This document shows, one piece after another, positions 27,216 to 37,374 of a DNA stretch of 64,000 bases (within the stretch, counting starts at the first letter, position 1; every line of letters begins with the position of its first letter). This stretch comes from Janthinobacterium violaceinigrum (lineage in GTDB: Bacteria > Pseudomonadota > Gammaproteobacteria > Burkholderiales > Burkholderiaceae_D): NCBI RefSeq assembly GCF_009208555.1, contig NZ_WFLI01000025.1, positions 25,655 through 89,654 on the forward strand, given 5' to 3'. The position numbers and the translations under genes are program-made. The notes beneath the pieces are model-generated. The model saw only the letters and a list, made by a program, of their open reading frames with translations, was not told the DNA's origin and did not search any database.

Positions 27216-27878
27216 TCAGATGCCGTAGCGCGCGCGGTAGGCGGAAACGGCTTCCTTGTGCTTCAGCAGTTCCGGATCGGCGCCTGCGCCATTCAGGTAG
27301 CCGAACAGGTCGTCCAGGTTGCCGATCGAGATGACGGGAATGCCGTACTGTTTCGACACTTCCTGCACCGCCGAACTTGGCGACAGCTGGCCGTCCGGAC
27401 CCGAACGCTCCATGCGGTCCAGGGCGATCAGCACGGCGCATGGCTCGGCGCCGGCGGCACGGATCATGTCGACCGATTCGCGCACCGAGGTGCCGGCCGA
27501 GATCACATCGTCAATGATGACAACCTTGCCATGCAACTTGGCGCCGACGATGGTGCCGCCTTCGCCATGGTCCTTGGCTTCCTTGCGGTTGAAGGCGAAC
27601 GAGGTGTTGCGGCCCTTGCCGGCCAGCGCCACGGCGGTGGCCGAGGCCAGGGTGATGCCCTTGTAGGCGGGGCCGAACAGCATGTCGAATTCGACGCCCG
27701 AGTCGAGCAGGGTCTGCGCGTAGAACTGCGCCAGCTCGGCCAAGGTGGCGCCGTCATGGAACAGGCCCGCATTGAAGAAGTACGGCGACTGGCGTCCGGC
27801 CTTGGTGGTGAACTCGCCAAACCGCAAGACTCCCTTGGATACTGAAAACGCGATAAACTGCTGGCGTAAATTATTCAC
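27216..27878 (-). CDS. pyrE: Orotate phosphoribosyltransferase
   Basis: A 220-residue enzyme of UMP synthesis. The PRPP-binding motif 'VVIIDDVISAGTSVRESV' (about residues 120-137) and the N-terminal 'FGEFTTKAGRQSPYFFNAG' are diagnostic. A GTG start at 27878 is chosen because a GAGG ribosome site precedes it at the right distance and because family homology begins with 'NNLRQQFIAF'. It is divergent from the exonuclease III gene. Confidence 0.95.
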   Translation of the reverse strand: MNNLRQQFIAFSVSKGVLRFGEFTTKAGRQSPYFFNAGLFHDGATLAELAQFYAQTLLDSGVEFDMLFGPAYKGITLASATAVALAGKGRNTSFAFNRKEAKDHGEGGTIVGAKLHGKVVIIDDVISAGTSVRESVDMIRAAGAEPCAVLIALDRMERSGPDGQLSPSSAVQEVSKQYGIPVISIGNLDDLFGYLNGAGADPELLKHKEAVSAYRARYGI

Positions 27879-27987
27879 ATTAGCCTCATTTTTTAAAAGT
27901 GCCTGTATTTTAATCCGCGCGCACCGGCGAGACAATCGCCATGCCGCGCCCGCCGGCCCCGTCCAGCGCCCTTTTTACTCTCGACCT

Positions 27988-28764
27988 ATGCCAAAAATTA
28001 TCTCCGCCAACCTGAACGGCATCCGTTCCGCCGCCAAAAAAGGCTTTTTCAACTGGATGGGCACGCAGACGGCCGATTTCATCTGCGTGCAGGAATTGAA
28101 GGCGCAGCTGCCCGACATGACGCCGGAATTCCTCAATCCGCACGGCTACCATGGCCATTTCCACTATGCCGAGAAAAAAGGCTATTCCGGTACGGGCGTG
28201 TACAGCAAGGTGGAACCGGACGCCGTGCATATCGGCTTCGGCAGCCCCGAATTCGATGCCGAAGGCCGCTATGTGCGCTGTGATTTTGGCAACCTGTCCG
28301 TCATTTCCGTGTACTGCCCGTCCGGTTCGTCCGGCCCGGAACGCCAGGAAGCCAAGTTCCGCTTCATGGAACTGTTCCTGCCGCACTTGCTGGAATTGAA
28401 GGCGCTGGGCCGCGAAGTGGTCATCTGCGGCGACTGGAACATCGCCCACCACGAAATCGACCTGAAAAACTGGAAGGGCAACAAGAAGAATTCCGGCTTC
28501 CTGCCCGAGGAACGCGCGTGGCTGACGCGCGTCTTCGACGAAGTGGGCTTCGTCGACGTGCACCGCGGCCTGGACAAGCGCGAAGACCAGTACACGTGGT
28601 GGAGCAACCGGGGCCAGGCCTATGCGAAGAACGTAGGCTGGCGCATCGACTACCACGTCGCCACGCCCGGCATCGCGGCGCAGGCGCACACGGTCAGCGT
28701 CTACAAGGACGAGCGCTTCTCCGACCACGCGCCCTTGATCATCGATTACACGCTCAAGGTTTAA
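27988..28764 (+). CDS. xthA: Exodeoxyribonuclease III / AP endonuclease
   Basis: A 258-residue EEP-superfamily nuclease for abasic-site repair. Visible motifs: 'ISANLNGIRSAAKKGFF' at the start, 'FICVQELKAQ' with the metal-binding glutamate, 'ICGDWNIAHHEIDLKN', and the end 'DERFSDHAPLIIDY' with the catalytic Asp-His. Its end overlaps the end of the convergent RluA-type gene by 4 bp. Confidence 0.95.
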   Translation: MPKIISANLNGIRSAAKKGFFNWMGTQTADFICVQELKAQLPDMTPEFLNPHGYHGHFHYAEKKGYSGTGVYSKVEPDAVHIGFGSPEFDAEGRYVRCDFGNLSVISVYCPSGSSGPERQEAKFRFMELFLPHLLELKALGREVVICGDWNIAHHEIDLKNWKGNKKNSGFLPEERAWLTRVFDEVGFVDVHRGLDKREDQYTWWSNRGQAYAKNVGWRIDYHVATPGIAAQAHTVSVYKDERFSDHAPLIIDYTLKV

Positions 28765-29666
28765 GCCCCCAGGCTGCGCCGGCTTTCAAAACGGCGCGGC
28801 GCGCCGCTCAACGGGTCCGTGAAATCGATGGCGCGCGCCAGCAGCTGCAAGGGCTGCGACATGTCGTCTTCCTTGCACGGCAGGGCCACCGGGTAAAACG
28901 CATCGTTGACGATGGGGACGCCCAGCGACGCCAGGTGCACGCGCAGCTGGTGCTTGCGGCCCGTGTGCGGATGCAGCCGGTACAGGTTCAACTCGCCGCG
29001 CCGTTCGATCACGTCGATGACGGTTTCCGAGTTCGGCTCCCCCGCCTCCTCGCGCATGAGGAAAAACTGCGCGCCCTCGACCATGCGGCTGCGGTAGGTG
29101 AACGGAAAATCGCGGCCGTCGAGGCGCGGCGCCAGCGCCTCGTACGTCTTGCGCACTTCGCGGCGCTGGAACAGCGACTGGTAGGCGCCCCGGCTCGCTA
29201 CCTGGCGCGAAAAAATCACCACGCCGGCCGTCTCGCGGTCGAGGCGGTGGATGGGCGTCAGGTCGGCACTGTCGAGCCGTTTCTTCAGGCGCGTCAGCAA
29301 GGTCTCCTGCACGAAGCGCCCGCCCGGCGTCATGGGCAGAAAATGGGGCTTGTCGACCACCACCAGGTGTTCGTCCTGGAACAGGATCTCTTCCTGGAAC
29401 GGGATCGGCGTTTCGCGCTCCAGCTCGCGGTAATAAAAAATGCGCATGCCGCGCTTGTAGGCGCTGGCGGGCCCCAGCACGGCGCCGTCGCCATCGACCA
29501 CTTCGCCGCGCGCCATGCGGTCCTGCCATTGCGCGGCGCTGATCTGCGGATAGCGCGCGACGAGAAAGGAGAGCATGTCCGGCCACTGCCCCTCCGGCAG
29601 CCACAGATAGCTGGGGGCGACGCCGTCGCGCATGGGCAGCGGCACGGAACTGCTACGGGCAGACAT
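28761..29666 (-). CDS. RluA-family pseudouridine synthase
   Basis: A 301-residue protein with the RluA motif I 'PIHRLDRETAGVVIFSRQ' carrying the catalytic aspartate (near residue 128) and the conserved 'HTGRKHQLRVHLASLGVPIV'. The N-terminus is S4-unlike ('PDMLSFLVARYPQISAAQW'). This form resembles the RluA/RsuA-like group acting on 23S rRNA or tRNA; the exact target is unclear. The start is 1 nt after the M48 protease stop. Confidence 0.9.
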   Translation of the reverse strand: MSARSSSVPLPMRDGVAPSYLWLPEGQWPDMLSFLVARYPQISAAQWQDRMARGEVVDGDGAVLGPASAYKRGMRIFYYRELERETPIPFQEEILFQDEHLVVVDKPHFLPMTPGGRFVQETLLTRLKKRLDSADLTPIHRLDRETAGVVIFSRQVASRGAYQSLFQRREVRKTYEALAPRLDGRDFPFTYRSRMVEGAQFFLMREEAGEPNSETVIDVIERRGELNLYRLHPHTGRKHQLRVHLASLGVPIVNDAFYPVALPCKEDDMSQPLQLLARAIDFTDPLSGAPRRFESRRSLGA

Positions 29667-29667
29667 C

Positions 29668-30570
29668 CTAGCGTGCGGCGATGGCGTTGCTGCGGTATGG
29701 CGGCAAGGCGTCCACGCTGACACCCTTGCTGCGCGCATATAAGGGCAGCACTTGCGCCATGTGGCTGTTCATCTGCGAGATGCGGTCGCTGCCCGATGGG
29801 TGGGTCGAAAGGAATTCCGGCGGCGCGCCCTTGCTGACTGCCGCCATCTTCTGCCACAGCACCACGCCGGCGCGCGGGTCGAAACCGGCGCGCGCGGCCA
29901 GGTCCATGCCGATCAGGTCCGCTTCGCGCTCGTCGTCGCGCGAGAACTTCAGCATCACGCCCTTGGCCGCCATATTGGTGGCGGTGCTGGTCAGGTTCGG
30001 ATCGACGCCGAGCCAGGCCGACAGGCCGGCGCCGGCCAGCTTGGCGCCCACGGCCGCCAGGTTGCCCTTGCCTGCCTGCGCCTGCGCGTGTTCGCGCAAG
30101 GCGTGCGAAATTTCATGGCCCATGACGACGGCCACTTCATCATCCGTCAGGTTCAGTTTATTCAGGATGCCGCTGTAGAAGGCGATCTGCCCGCCCGGCA
30201 TGCAGAAAGCGTTCACCTCGTCCGAATTGAGCAGGTTGATCTGCCATTGCCAGCTGCTGGCGGCGTCGTTCCAGCGTGCCGCGTACGGGATGATGCGCTG
30301 GGCGATGGCGCGCAAGCGTTTCACCTGCGGATCGCTGTCCGGCACGAGCGCATTTTTTTCCTTGGCCTCGCGCACCAGTTCCGCATACTGCAGTTTCGAT
30401 TTCTCGTTGAAGTTTTCGCCGCCGGCGAAAATGCGCGTGCCCGACAAAGGGCGCACCTTGATGCCATCCTGCATCACCTGCTGTTGCGAATGGGCGGACA
30501 AGGGCGCCAGCGCGGTGGCGGCGCACAGGCTGGCCAGGACGGCGCAGCGTTTAAGGGATATTGGTGCCAT
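29668..30570 (-). CDS. M48-family periplasmic metalloprotease
   Basis: A 300-residue protein with a signal peptide ('CAVLASLCAATALAPLSAHS') and the zinc motif HEISH ('VVMGHEISHALREHAQAQA', about residues 150-168), with the third ligand in 'DDEREADLIGMDLA'. This is the single-domain Oma1/LoiP-like type that acts on outer-membrane or periplasmic proteins. ATG 30570 is preferred over 30591 because the signal peptide fits better. It overlaps the AmpG-like gene by 20 nt. Confidence 0.9.
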   Translation of the reverse strand: MAPISLKRCAVLASLCAATALAPLSAHSQQQVMQDGIKVRPLSGTRIFAGGENFNEKSKLQYAELVREAKEKNALVPDSDPQVKRLRAIAQRIIPYAARWNDAASSWQWQINLLNSDEVNAFCMPGGQIAFYSGILNKLNLTDDEVAVVMGHEISHALREHAQAQAGKGNLAAVGAKLAGAGLSAWLGVDPNLTSTATNMAAKGVMLKFSRDDEREADLIGMDLAARAGFDPRAGVVLWQKMAAVSKGAPPEFLSTHPSGSDRISQMNSHMAQVLPLYARSKGVSVDALPPYRSNAIAAR

Positions 30571-31810
30571 TGGCAGACCTCCATGGAGCAATTTTAGGCA
30601 GCATCATCATGGCCGGGAAGGCCAGGAAGAAGCACACGATGAAAAACGAGAACCAGCCCAGCTCGGCAACGAGAAAACCCACCGAGGCATTGATCAGGGT
30701 GCGCGGCACGGCGCTCAGGCTGGAAAACAGCGCATATTGCGTGGCCGTGTAGCGCGGGTCCGTGGTGCGCGACAGGAACGCGACAAACGCGGCCGCCCCC
30801 AGGCCCAGGCTGGCAAAGGCTTCGAAGCCGATCACGGCGCTCAACAGCATGGTATTCGGCCCCACCTGCGCCAGCCAGGCGAAACCCAGAATCGCGATGG
30901 CCTGCAGCGCGCCAAACACCCACAGGCCCCGGTTGATGCCCAGCTTGAGCATCCACACGCCGCCCACCACGCCGCCGGCCAGGCTGGCCCAGAAACCCGT
31001 GGTGTTGGCGGCCAGGCCGATCTGCGTCATGGAAAAACCCAGGTCCAGGTAAAACTTCGTCGCCAGCGCCGTGGCCATGCTGTCGCCGATTTTGTAGAGT
31101 AATACGAAGGCGAGGATCCACATTGCGTTACGCCAGCCATCGCGCGCGATGAACTCCTGGAACGGCAGGATGATCGCTTCGCGCATGGTCTTCGGCGGCG
31201 AACCGTACACGGTGGGCTCCCTGATCAGCAAGGTGCACACGAGGCCAGGCAGCATGAAGGCGGCCGTGATCCAGAACACGGGCTGCCACGGCATGCGGTC
31301 GGCCAGGATCAGCGACAGCGCGCCCGGCACCATGCCCGCCACCTTGTACGCGTTGACGATGACGGCGGCGCCCAGGCCCTGCTCGTTGTCGCTGAGGATT
31401 TCGCGCCGGTAGGCGTCGATGACGATGTCCTGGCTGGCGGAGAGGAAGGCCACGCCGCCCGCAGCGGCCGCGATCAGGCCGATCTGCGTGAGCGGATCGA
31501 GCATGCCCATGCCGCCGATGGAAAAGAACAGCGCCACCTGCGTCAGGGCCATCCAGCCGCGCCGGCGGCCCAGCCCCAGGATGCGGTAGCGGTCCATCAG
31601 GGGCGCCCACAGGAATTTCCAGATATACGGGAACTGCACCAGGGCGAACAGCCCCAGCGCCTTGACGTTCAGGCCCGACTTGGCCAGCCATGCCTGCAGC
31701 AGATACAGCAGGATGAACAGGGGCAGGCCGGAACTGAAGCCCAGCACCAGCACGGCCAGCATGCGGCCATTGGCATAGGAACGCCAGCCTGGCGCCAGGC
31801 TTGTGCTCAT
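30551..31810 (-). CDS. AmpG-like muropeptide MFS permease
   Basis: A 419-residue protein with about twelve transmembrane segments. The AmpG-type sequence 'GFSSGLPLFILLYLLQAWL' near residues 24-42, 'PYIWKFLWAPLMDRYR' and 'SASQDIVIDAYRREIL' are characteristic of permeases importing anhydromuropeptides for wall recycling. Its ATG overlaps the metW stop (TGATG). Confidence 0.88.
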   Translation of the reverse strand: MSTSLAPGWRSYANGRMLAVLVLGFSSGLPLFILLYLLQAWLAKSGLNVKALGLFALVQFPYIWKFLWAPLMDRYRILGLGRRRGWMALTQVALFFSIGGMGMLDPLTQIGLIAAAAGGVAFLSASQDIVIDAYRREILSDNEQGLGAAVIVNAYKVAGMVPGALSLILADRMPWQPVFWITAAFMLPGLVCTLLIREPTVYGSPPKTMREAIILPFQEFIARDGWRNAMWILAFVLLYKIGDSMATALATKFYLDLGFSMTQIGLAANTTGFWASLAGGVVGGVWMLKLGINRGLWVFGALQAIAILGFAWLAQVGPNTMLLSAVIGFEAFASLGLGAAAFVAFLSRTTDPRYTATQYALFSSLSAVPRTLINASVGFLVAELGWFSFFIVCFFLAFPAMMMLPKIAPWRSANGTNIP

Positions 31811-32421
31811 CAATGCACCGCTTTTTTACGCAGGCGGAAGACGGCCAGGTCGCCACGCAGGTTGGGCAGCACGGAGACCATCCTGCCTTCGGCCAGGGCC
31901 ACGCATTCGATCACTTCCAGGCCGCATTCCTCGGCCAGTTCGCGGAAGTCGTTGATGGTAGCGCAGCGCACGTTGGGCGTGTCGTACCACTGGTAGGGCA
32001 GCGATTTCGACACGGGCATGCGCCCTTTCAGCAATGCCACGCGGTGCGGCCAATAGGCGAAATTGGGGAAGGAGACGATGGCTTCGGCGCCCACGCGCAC
32101 GATGTCGCGCAGCAGCGGCTCGACCTGCTTCATCATCTGCAGGGACGACAGGCACAGCACCGTATCGAAGCTGTTGTCGCCAAAGACGGCCAAGCCCTTT
32201 TCCATGTCCTGCTGGATCACGTTGACGCCGCGCAGGGTGCTGGCCAGCACCTTGTCGTCGGCGATCTCGATGCCATAGCCGCTGCACTCCTTGTCGCTTT
32301 GCAGGTACTGCAGCATCACGCCGTCGCCGCAGCCCACGTCCAGCACATGCGCGTTGTCCGGCACCCAGTGGGCGATGAAGGCCAGGTCGGGGCGCAGCGC
32401 GCTCAATTCGTCGAAAGTCAT
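31810..32421 (-). CDS. metW: MetW, methyltransferase-fold partner of MetX
   Basis: A 203-residue protein with SAM-binding motif 'HVLDVGCGDGVMLQYL' (about residues 24-39) and the family sequence 'SFPNFAYWPHRVALLKGRMP'. MetW is required for activity of the proteobacterial homoserine O-acyltransferase MetX and always neighbours it. The ATGA overlap with metX supports coupled translation. Confidence 0.94.
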   Translation of the reverse strand: MTFDELSALRPDLAFIAHWVPDNAHVLDVGCGDGVMLQYLQSDKECSGYGIEIADDKVLASTLRGVNVIQQDMEKGLAVFGDNSFDTVLCLSSLQMMKQVEPLLRDIVRVGAEAIVSFPNFAYWPHRVALLKGRMPVSKSLPYQWYDTPNVRCATINDFRELAEECGLEVIECVALAEGRMVSVLPNLRGDLAVFRLRKKAVH

Positions 32422-33617
32422 GCGGTCTCCTTGGCGCCCTGGCGGACGGCGGTGTTCTGTGCTGCGGCGGGCGCGCCCGCCGTGATGTCATGCCATACCT
32501 GGCCGTAATAGGCGCGCACCATGTTCATGTAGCGCGGGTCTTCCAGCAGGAAGGCGTCGTGGCCGTGCGGCGCGTCGATCTCGGCATACGTGACCTGGCG
32601 GCGATTGCACACCAGGGCTTCGACGATTTCGCGGCTGCGCTCGGGCGAGAAACGCCAGTCGGTGGAAAACGAGGCGAGGAAGAACTTGGCCTTGGTGCCC
32701 GACAGGGCCTTGGCCAGGTCGCCGCCATGCGCGCGCGCCGGATCGAAATAATCGAGCGCCTTGGTGATCAACAGATACGTATTGGCGTCGAAGTATTCGG
32801 AGAACTTGTCGCCCTGGTAGCGCAGGTACGATTCGATCTCGAAGTCGATGCCGAAGCCGAATTTGTAGTCGCCCGTCTGCGCCGCATCGCGCAGCTTGCG
32901 GCCGAATTTTTCGGCCATGTCGTCGTTCGACAGATAGGTGATGTGGCCCACCATGCGCGCCACGCGCAAGCCGTTCTTCGGCACCACGCCGTGCGCATAA
33001 AAGTCGCCGCCGCAGTAATCGGGGTCGGACAGGATGGCCTGGCGCGCCACGTCGTTGAAGGCGATGTTTTGCGCCGACAGCTTGGCCGTCGAGGCGATCA
33101 CCACGCAGTGGCGCAGGCGCTCGGGGAACATGATGCTCCACGCCAGCGCCTGCATGCCGCCCAGGGAGCCGCCCATCACGGCGGCGAACTGCGTGATGCC
33201 CAGTTCATCGGCCAGACGCGCCTGCGCGCTGACCCAGTCTTCCACCGTGACGACGGGGAATGAGGCGCCGTACGGCTTGCCGGTAGCGGGATTGGTGTGC
33301 ATGGGGCCCGTCGAGCCGAAGCAGGAACCCAGGTTATTGACGCCGATGACGAAGAATTTGTCGGTGTCGAGCGGCTTGCCCGGTCCCACCATATTGTCCC
33401 ACCAGCCCGTGCTTTTCGGCTCGTCCGCATACACGCCGGCCACGTGGTGCGAGGCGTTCAGGGCGTGGCAGACCAGCACCGCATTCGATCTGTCGGCGTT
33501 CAGGGTGCCGTAGGTTTCATACATCAACATATAGTCTTGCAGCGATGCTCCGCTTTGCAGCTGCAAAGGTTGCGCAAAATACATGGTTTGCGGCGAAACG
33601 ATTCCAATGGATGACAT
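32418..33617 (-). CDS. metX: Homoserine O-acyltransferase MetX
   Basis: A 399-residue alpha/beta hydrolase-fold enzyme that activates homoserine (acetyl- or succinyl-CoA) for methionine synthesis. The nucleophile elbow 'VMGGSLGGMQALAW' (serine near residue 165), 'NNLGSCFGSTGP' and a C-terminal 'DAPHGHDAFLLE' with the catalytic histidine are present. In MetW-associated proteobacterial enzymes succinyl-CoA is often the donor, so acyl specificity is left open. ATG 33617 is the family start. Confidence 0.94.
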   Translation of the reverse strand: MSSIGIVSPQTMYFAQPLQLQSGASLQDYMLMYETYGTLNADRSNAVLVCHALNASHHVAGVYADEPKSTGWWDNMVGPGKPLDTDKFFVIGVNNLGSCFGSTGPMHTNPATGKPYGASFPVVTVEDWVSAQARLADELGITQFAAVMGGSLGGMQALAWSIMFPERLRHCVVIASTAKLSAQNIAFNDVARQAILSDPDYCGGDFYAHGVVPKNGLRVARMVGHITYLSNDDMAEKFGRKLRDAAQTGDYKFGFGIDFEIESYLRYQGDKFSEYFDANTYLLITKALDYFDPARAHGGDLAKALSGTKAKFFLASFSTDWRFSPERSREIVEALVCNRRQVTYAEIDAPHGHDAFLLEDPRYMNMVRAYYGQVWHDITAGAPAAAQNTAVRQGAKETA

Positions 33618-33663
33618 GTGTGTCGGTTTATAAAAGGGGGGCGGCCCCACGGGCCATGGTCGA

Positions 33664-33738
33664 TGCAGCACCGCGATGATAGGTGCTGCAACTTTAGCAT
33701 CAGGACACCTCTTGCCGCGCGCGAGGTGCCCTGATGCT
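33664..33738 (-). promoter_or_regulatory. Two tandem hairpins between ptsI and metX
   Basis: A 9-bp perfect stem (TGCAGCACC at 33664-33672 with GGTGCTGCA at 33682-33690) is followed by a 15-bp stem with one mismatch (AGCATCAGG, A, CACCTC at 33696-33711 with 33723-33738). Neither has a T-run, so a simple intrinsic terminator is unlikely. They may end or process the ptsI mRNA or act as the metX leader. No known riboswitch core was recognised. Confidence 0.6.
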
Positions 33739-33752
33739 GATAAAGCGACAGT

Positions 33753-35495
<1,743 letters not shown>

Positions 35496-35539
35496 GGGGT
35501 GACCTGTCGGAATGCGGCTGCGGCTGCGTTCGGCGGGCA

Positions 35540-35809
35540 TTACTCGCCTTCGCCAAACCTGTCATTAATCAGGGCGGTGAGGGCATCGACACATGCCTGC
35601 TCGTCATCGCCCTCGGCTTCCAGGGTCACTTTCGCGCCCTTGCCGGCGGCCAGCATCATCACGCCCATGATGGACTTGGCGTTGATGCGGCGCGCGTTGC
35701 GGGTCAGCCAGACGTCGCTCTTGAACTTGGCGGCGAGCTGGGTAAATTTGGCGGAGGCGCGTGCGTGCAGTCCCAGCTTGTTGATGATTTCGAGTTCTTT
35801 TTGAATCAT
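35540..35809 (-). CDS. ptsH: PTS phosphocarrier HPr
   Basis: An 89-residue HPr with the active-site histidine in 'NKLGLHARASAKF' (His about 15) and the regulatory serine region 'NAKSIMGVMMLAAGKG' (Ser about 46). ATG 35809 gives the standard length. It passes phosphate from enzyme I to the EIIA protein encoded just upstream. Confidence 0.96.
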   Translation of the reverse strand: MIQKELEIINKLGLHARASAKFTQLAAKFKSDVWLTRNARRINAKSIMGVMMLAAGKGAKVTLEAEGDDEQACVDALTALINDRFGEGE

Positions 35810-35901
35810 TTTTGTATGGTCTCTATCCCTGAATGCACTACGCTGATGACAATCTTGGCCTATAAAACCCGCCGCCTTCAGGGCGGCGGCCATGCACTTC
35901 C

Positions 35902-36312
35902 CTATTCGCCTACGCGGATGCGGTTATCGACGCGCACGGCGCCGCTTTGCGCACCGGCCAGCGCCATCTCCACCACCACGTCGAGCGTGTCGCGGCGATA
36001 CGTGATGGCGCGCAGCAGCATCGGCAGGCTGATGCCGGCGATGACTTCCACCCGGCCCGCATCGGCCAGCTTGTTGCAGCAGTTCGACGGCGTGCCGCCC
36101 TTCACGTCGGTAATCACCAGCACGCCGGAACCGTCGTCGAGGCGGCAGATGGCTTCCGACGCCAGCTTCTGCACTTCCGCCAGGTCCTGGTCGGCGACGA
36201 CGTCGATGGCTTCAAAACGTTCCGTTGGCCCCCGAAACACATGCGCGCAGGCGGCGATGAATGCCTGTCCCAGCGGTGCGTGTGTCATGAGCAAAATCCC
36301 TACCATGGTCAT
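35902..36312 (-). CDS. PTS mannose/fructose-type EIIA protein
   Basis: A 136-residue EIIA-Man domain protein. The phosphorylated histidine lies in 'GILLMTHAPLGQAFI' (His about 11), and 'VLVITDVKGGTPSNCCNKLA' is typical of the fold. No EIIB, EIIC or EIID genes are nearby, so the protein probably has a regulatory role as in other Burkholderiales gshA-gshB-EIIA-ptsH-ptsI clusters. The start overlaps the gshB stop by 4 nt (ATGA). Confidence 0.92.
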   Translation of the reverse strand: MTMVGILLMTHAPLGQAFIAACAHVFRGPTERFEAIDVVADQDLAEVQKLASEAICRLDDGSGVLVITDVKGGTPSNCCNKLADAGRVEVIAGISLPMLLRAITYRRDTLDVVVEMALAGAQSGAVRVDNRIRVGE

Positions 36313-37277
36313 TTCACCTTCTGGTGCTGCTGTGCTTGCGCAACGCCATGCTCGACGGCGTCGACAAACATGGCCGCCACATCAAAGCCCGTCTGCTGCA
36401 TGATTTCCTGGAAGCAGGTTGGGCTGGTGACGTTGACTTCCGTCAGATAGTCGCCGATCACGTCCAATCCTACCAGCATCAGGCCACGCGCGGCCAGGAT
36501 CGGGCCCAGCTTTTCAGCGATTTCCAGGTCGCGCGCCGTCAATGGCTGCGCCACGCCCGTGCCGCCGGCAGCCAGGTTGCCCCGGACTTCGCCCGCCTGC
36601 GGGATGCGCGCCAGCGAAAACGGTACCGGCTTGCCGCCGATGACGAGGATGCGCTTGTCGCCCTTGACGATGTCGGCGATGAAACGCTGGGCCATGATGG
36701 TCTGCGCGCCGTTCTCCGTCAGCGTCTCGATGATGGCGCCCAGGTTCAGGCCATCGGCCTTGACGCGGAAGATGCCCGTGCCGCCCATGCCGTCGAGCGG
36801 CTTGAAGATGACGTCCTGGTGCTTGGCGTGGAAGGCGCGCAGGCGCGCTTCGTTCGACGTCACCAGGGTCGGCGAAGTGAATTCGGAAAACTGCGCAATG
36901 GCCAGCTTTTCATTGTTGTCGCGGATGGCGGACGGCTTGTTGAAGACGTGCGCGCCCTGCTTTTCCGCCAGTTCCAGCAGATACGTGCCGTACACGTATT
37001 CCATGTCGAACGGCGGGTCCTTGCGCTCGATGATGGCGTCCAGGGCCGACAGGCGCACTTCCTCGGTGGAAACGACCTTGTACCAGTCGTGCTCGTCGCC
37101 CGTCAGCTCGATATGCTTGACCAGTGCCGTGACGATGCCCTCTTCCAGCGCCATGTCCTTCTGCTCGAAGGCGTAGACGGCGTGGCCGCGTTTGGCCGCC
37201 TCGCGCATCATGGCGAAGGTGGAATCTTTGTAAGTCTTGAAGCCTGCCAGCGGGTCGGCAAGGAATGCAATTTTCAT
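36309..37277 (-). CDS. gshB: Glutathione synthetase
   Basis: A 322-residue ATP-grasp enzyme that joins gamma-Glu-Cys with glycine. ATG 37277 begins 'MKIAFLADPLAGFKTYKDST'. Motifs include 'VIFKPLDGMGGTGIFR' (ATP binding), 'QRFIADIVKGDKRILVIGGK' and 'GLDVIGDYLTEVNVTSPT'. It follows gshA by about 97 bp. Confidence 0.96.
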   Translation of the reverse strand: MKIAFLADPLAGFKTYKDSTFAMMREAAKRGHAVYAFEQKDMALEEGIVTALVKHIELTGDEHDWYKVVSTEEVRLSALDAIIERKDPPFDMEYVYGTYLLELAEKQGAHVFNKPSAIRDNNEKLAIAQFSEFTSPTLVTSNEARLRAFHAKHQDVIFKPLDGMGGTGIFRVKADGLNLGAIIETLTENGAQTIMAQRFIADIVKGDKRILVIGGKPVPFSLARIPQAGEVRGNLAAGGTGVAQPLTARDLEIAEKLGPILAARGLMLVGLDVIGDYLTEVNVTSPTCFQEIMQQTGFDVAAMFVDAVEHGVAQAQQHQKVK

Positions 37278-37374
37278 GGTGCGTCCAATCGGGGAGCCTG
37301 GATAAGGAATGCTTGATTCTAGCCGAGATCGCCAGGCACAGTAGTCACCGCGCCCGGCAAGCCGCAGGGATGGA

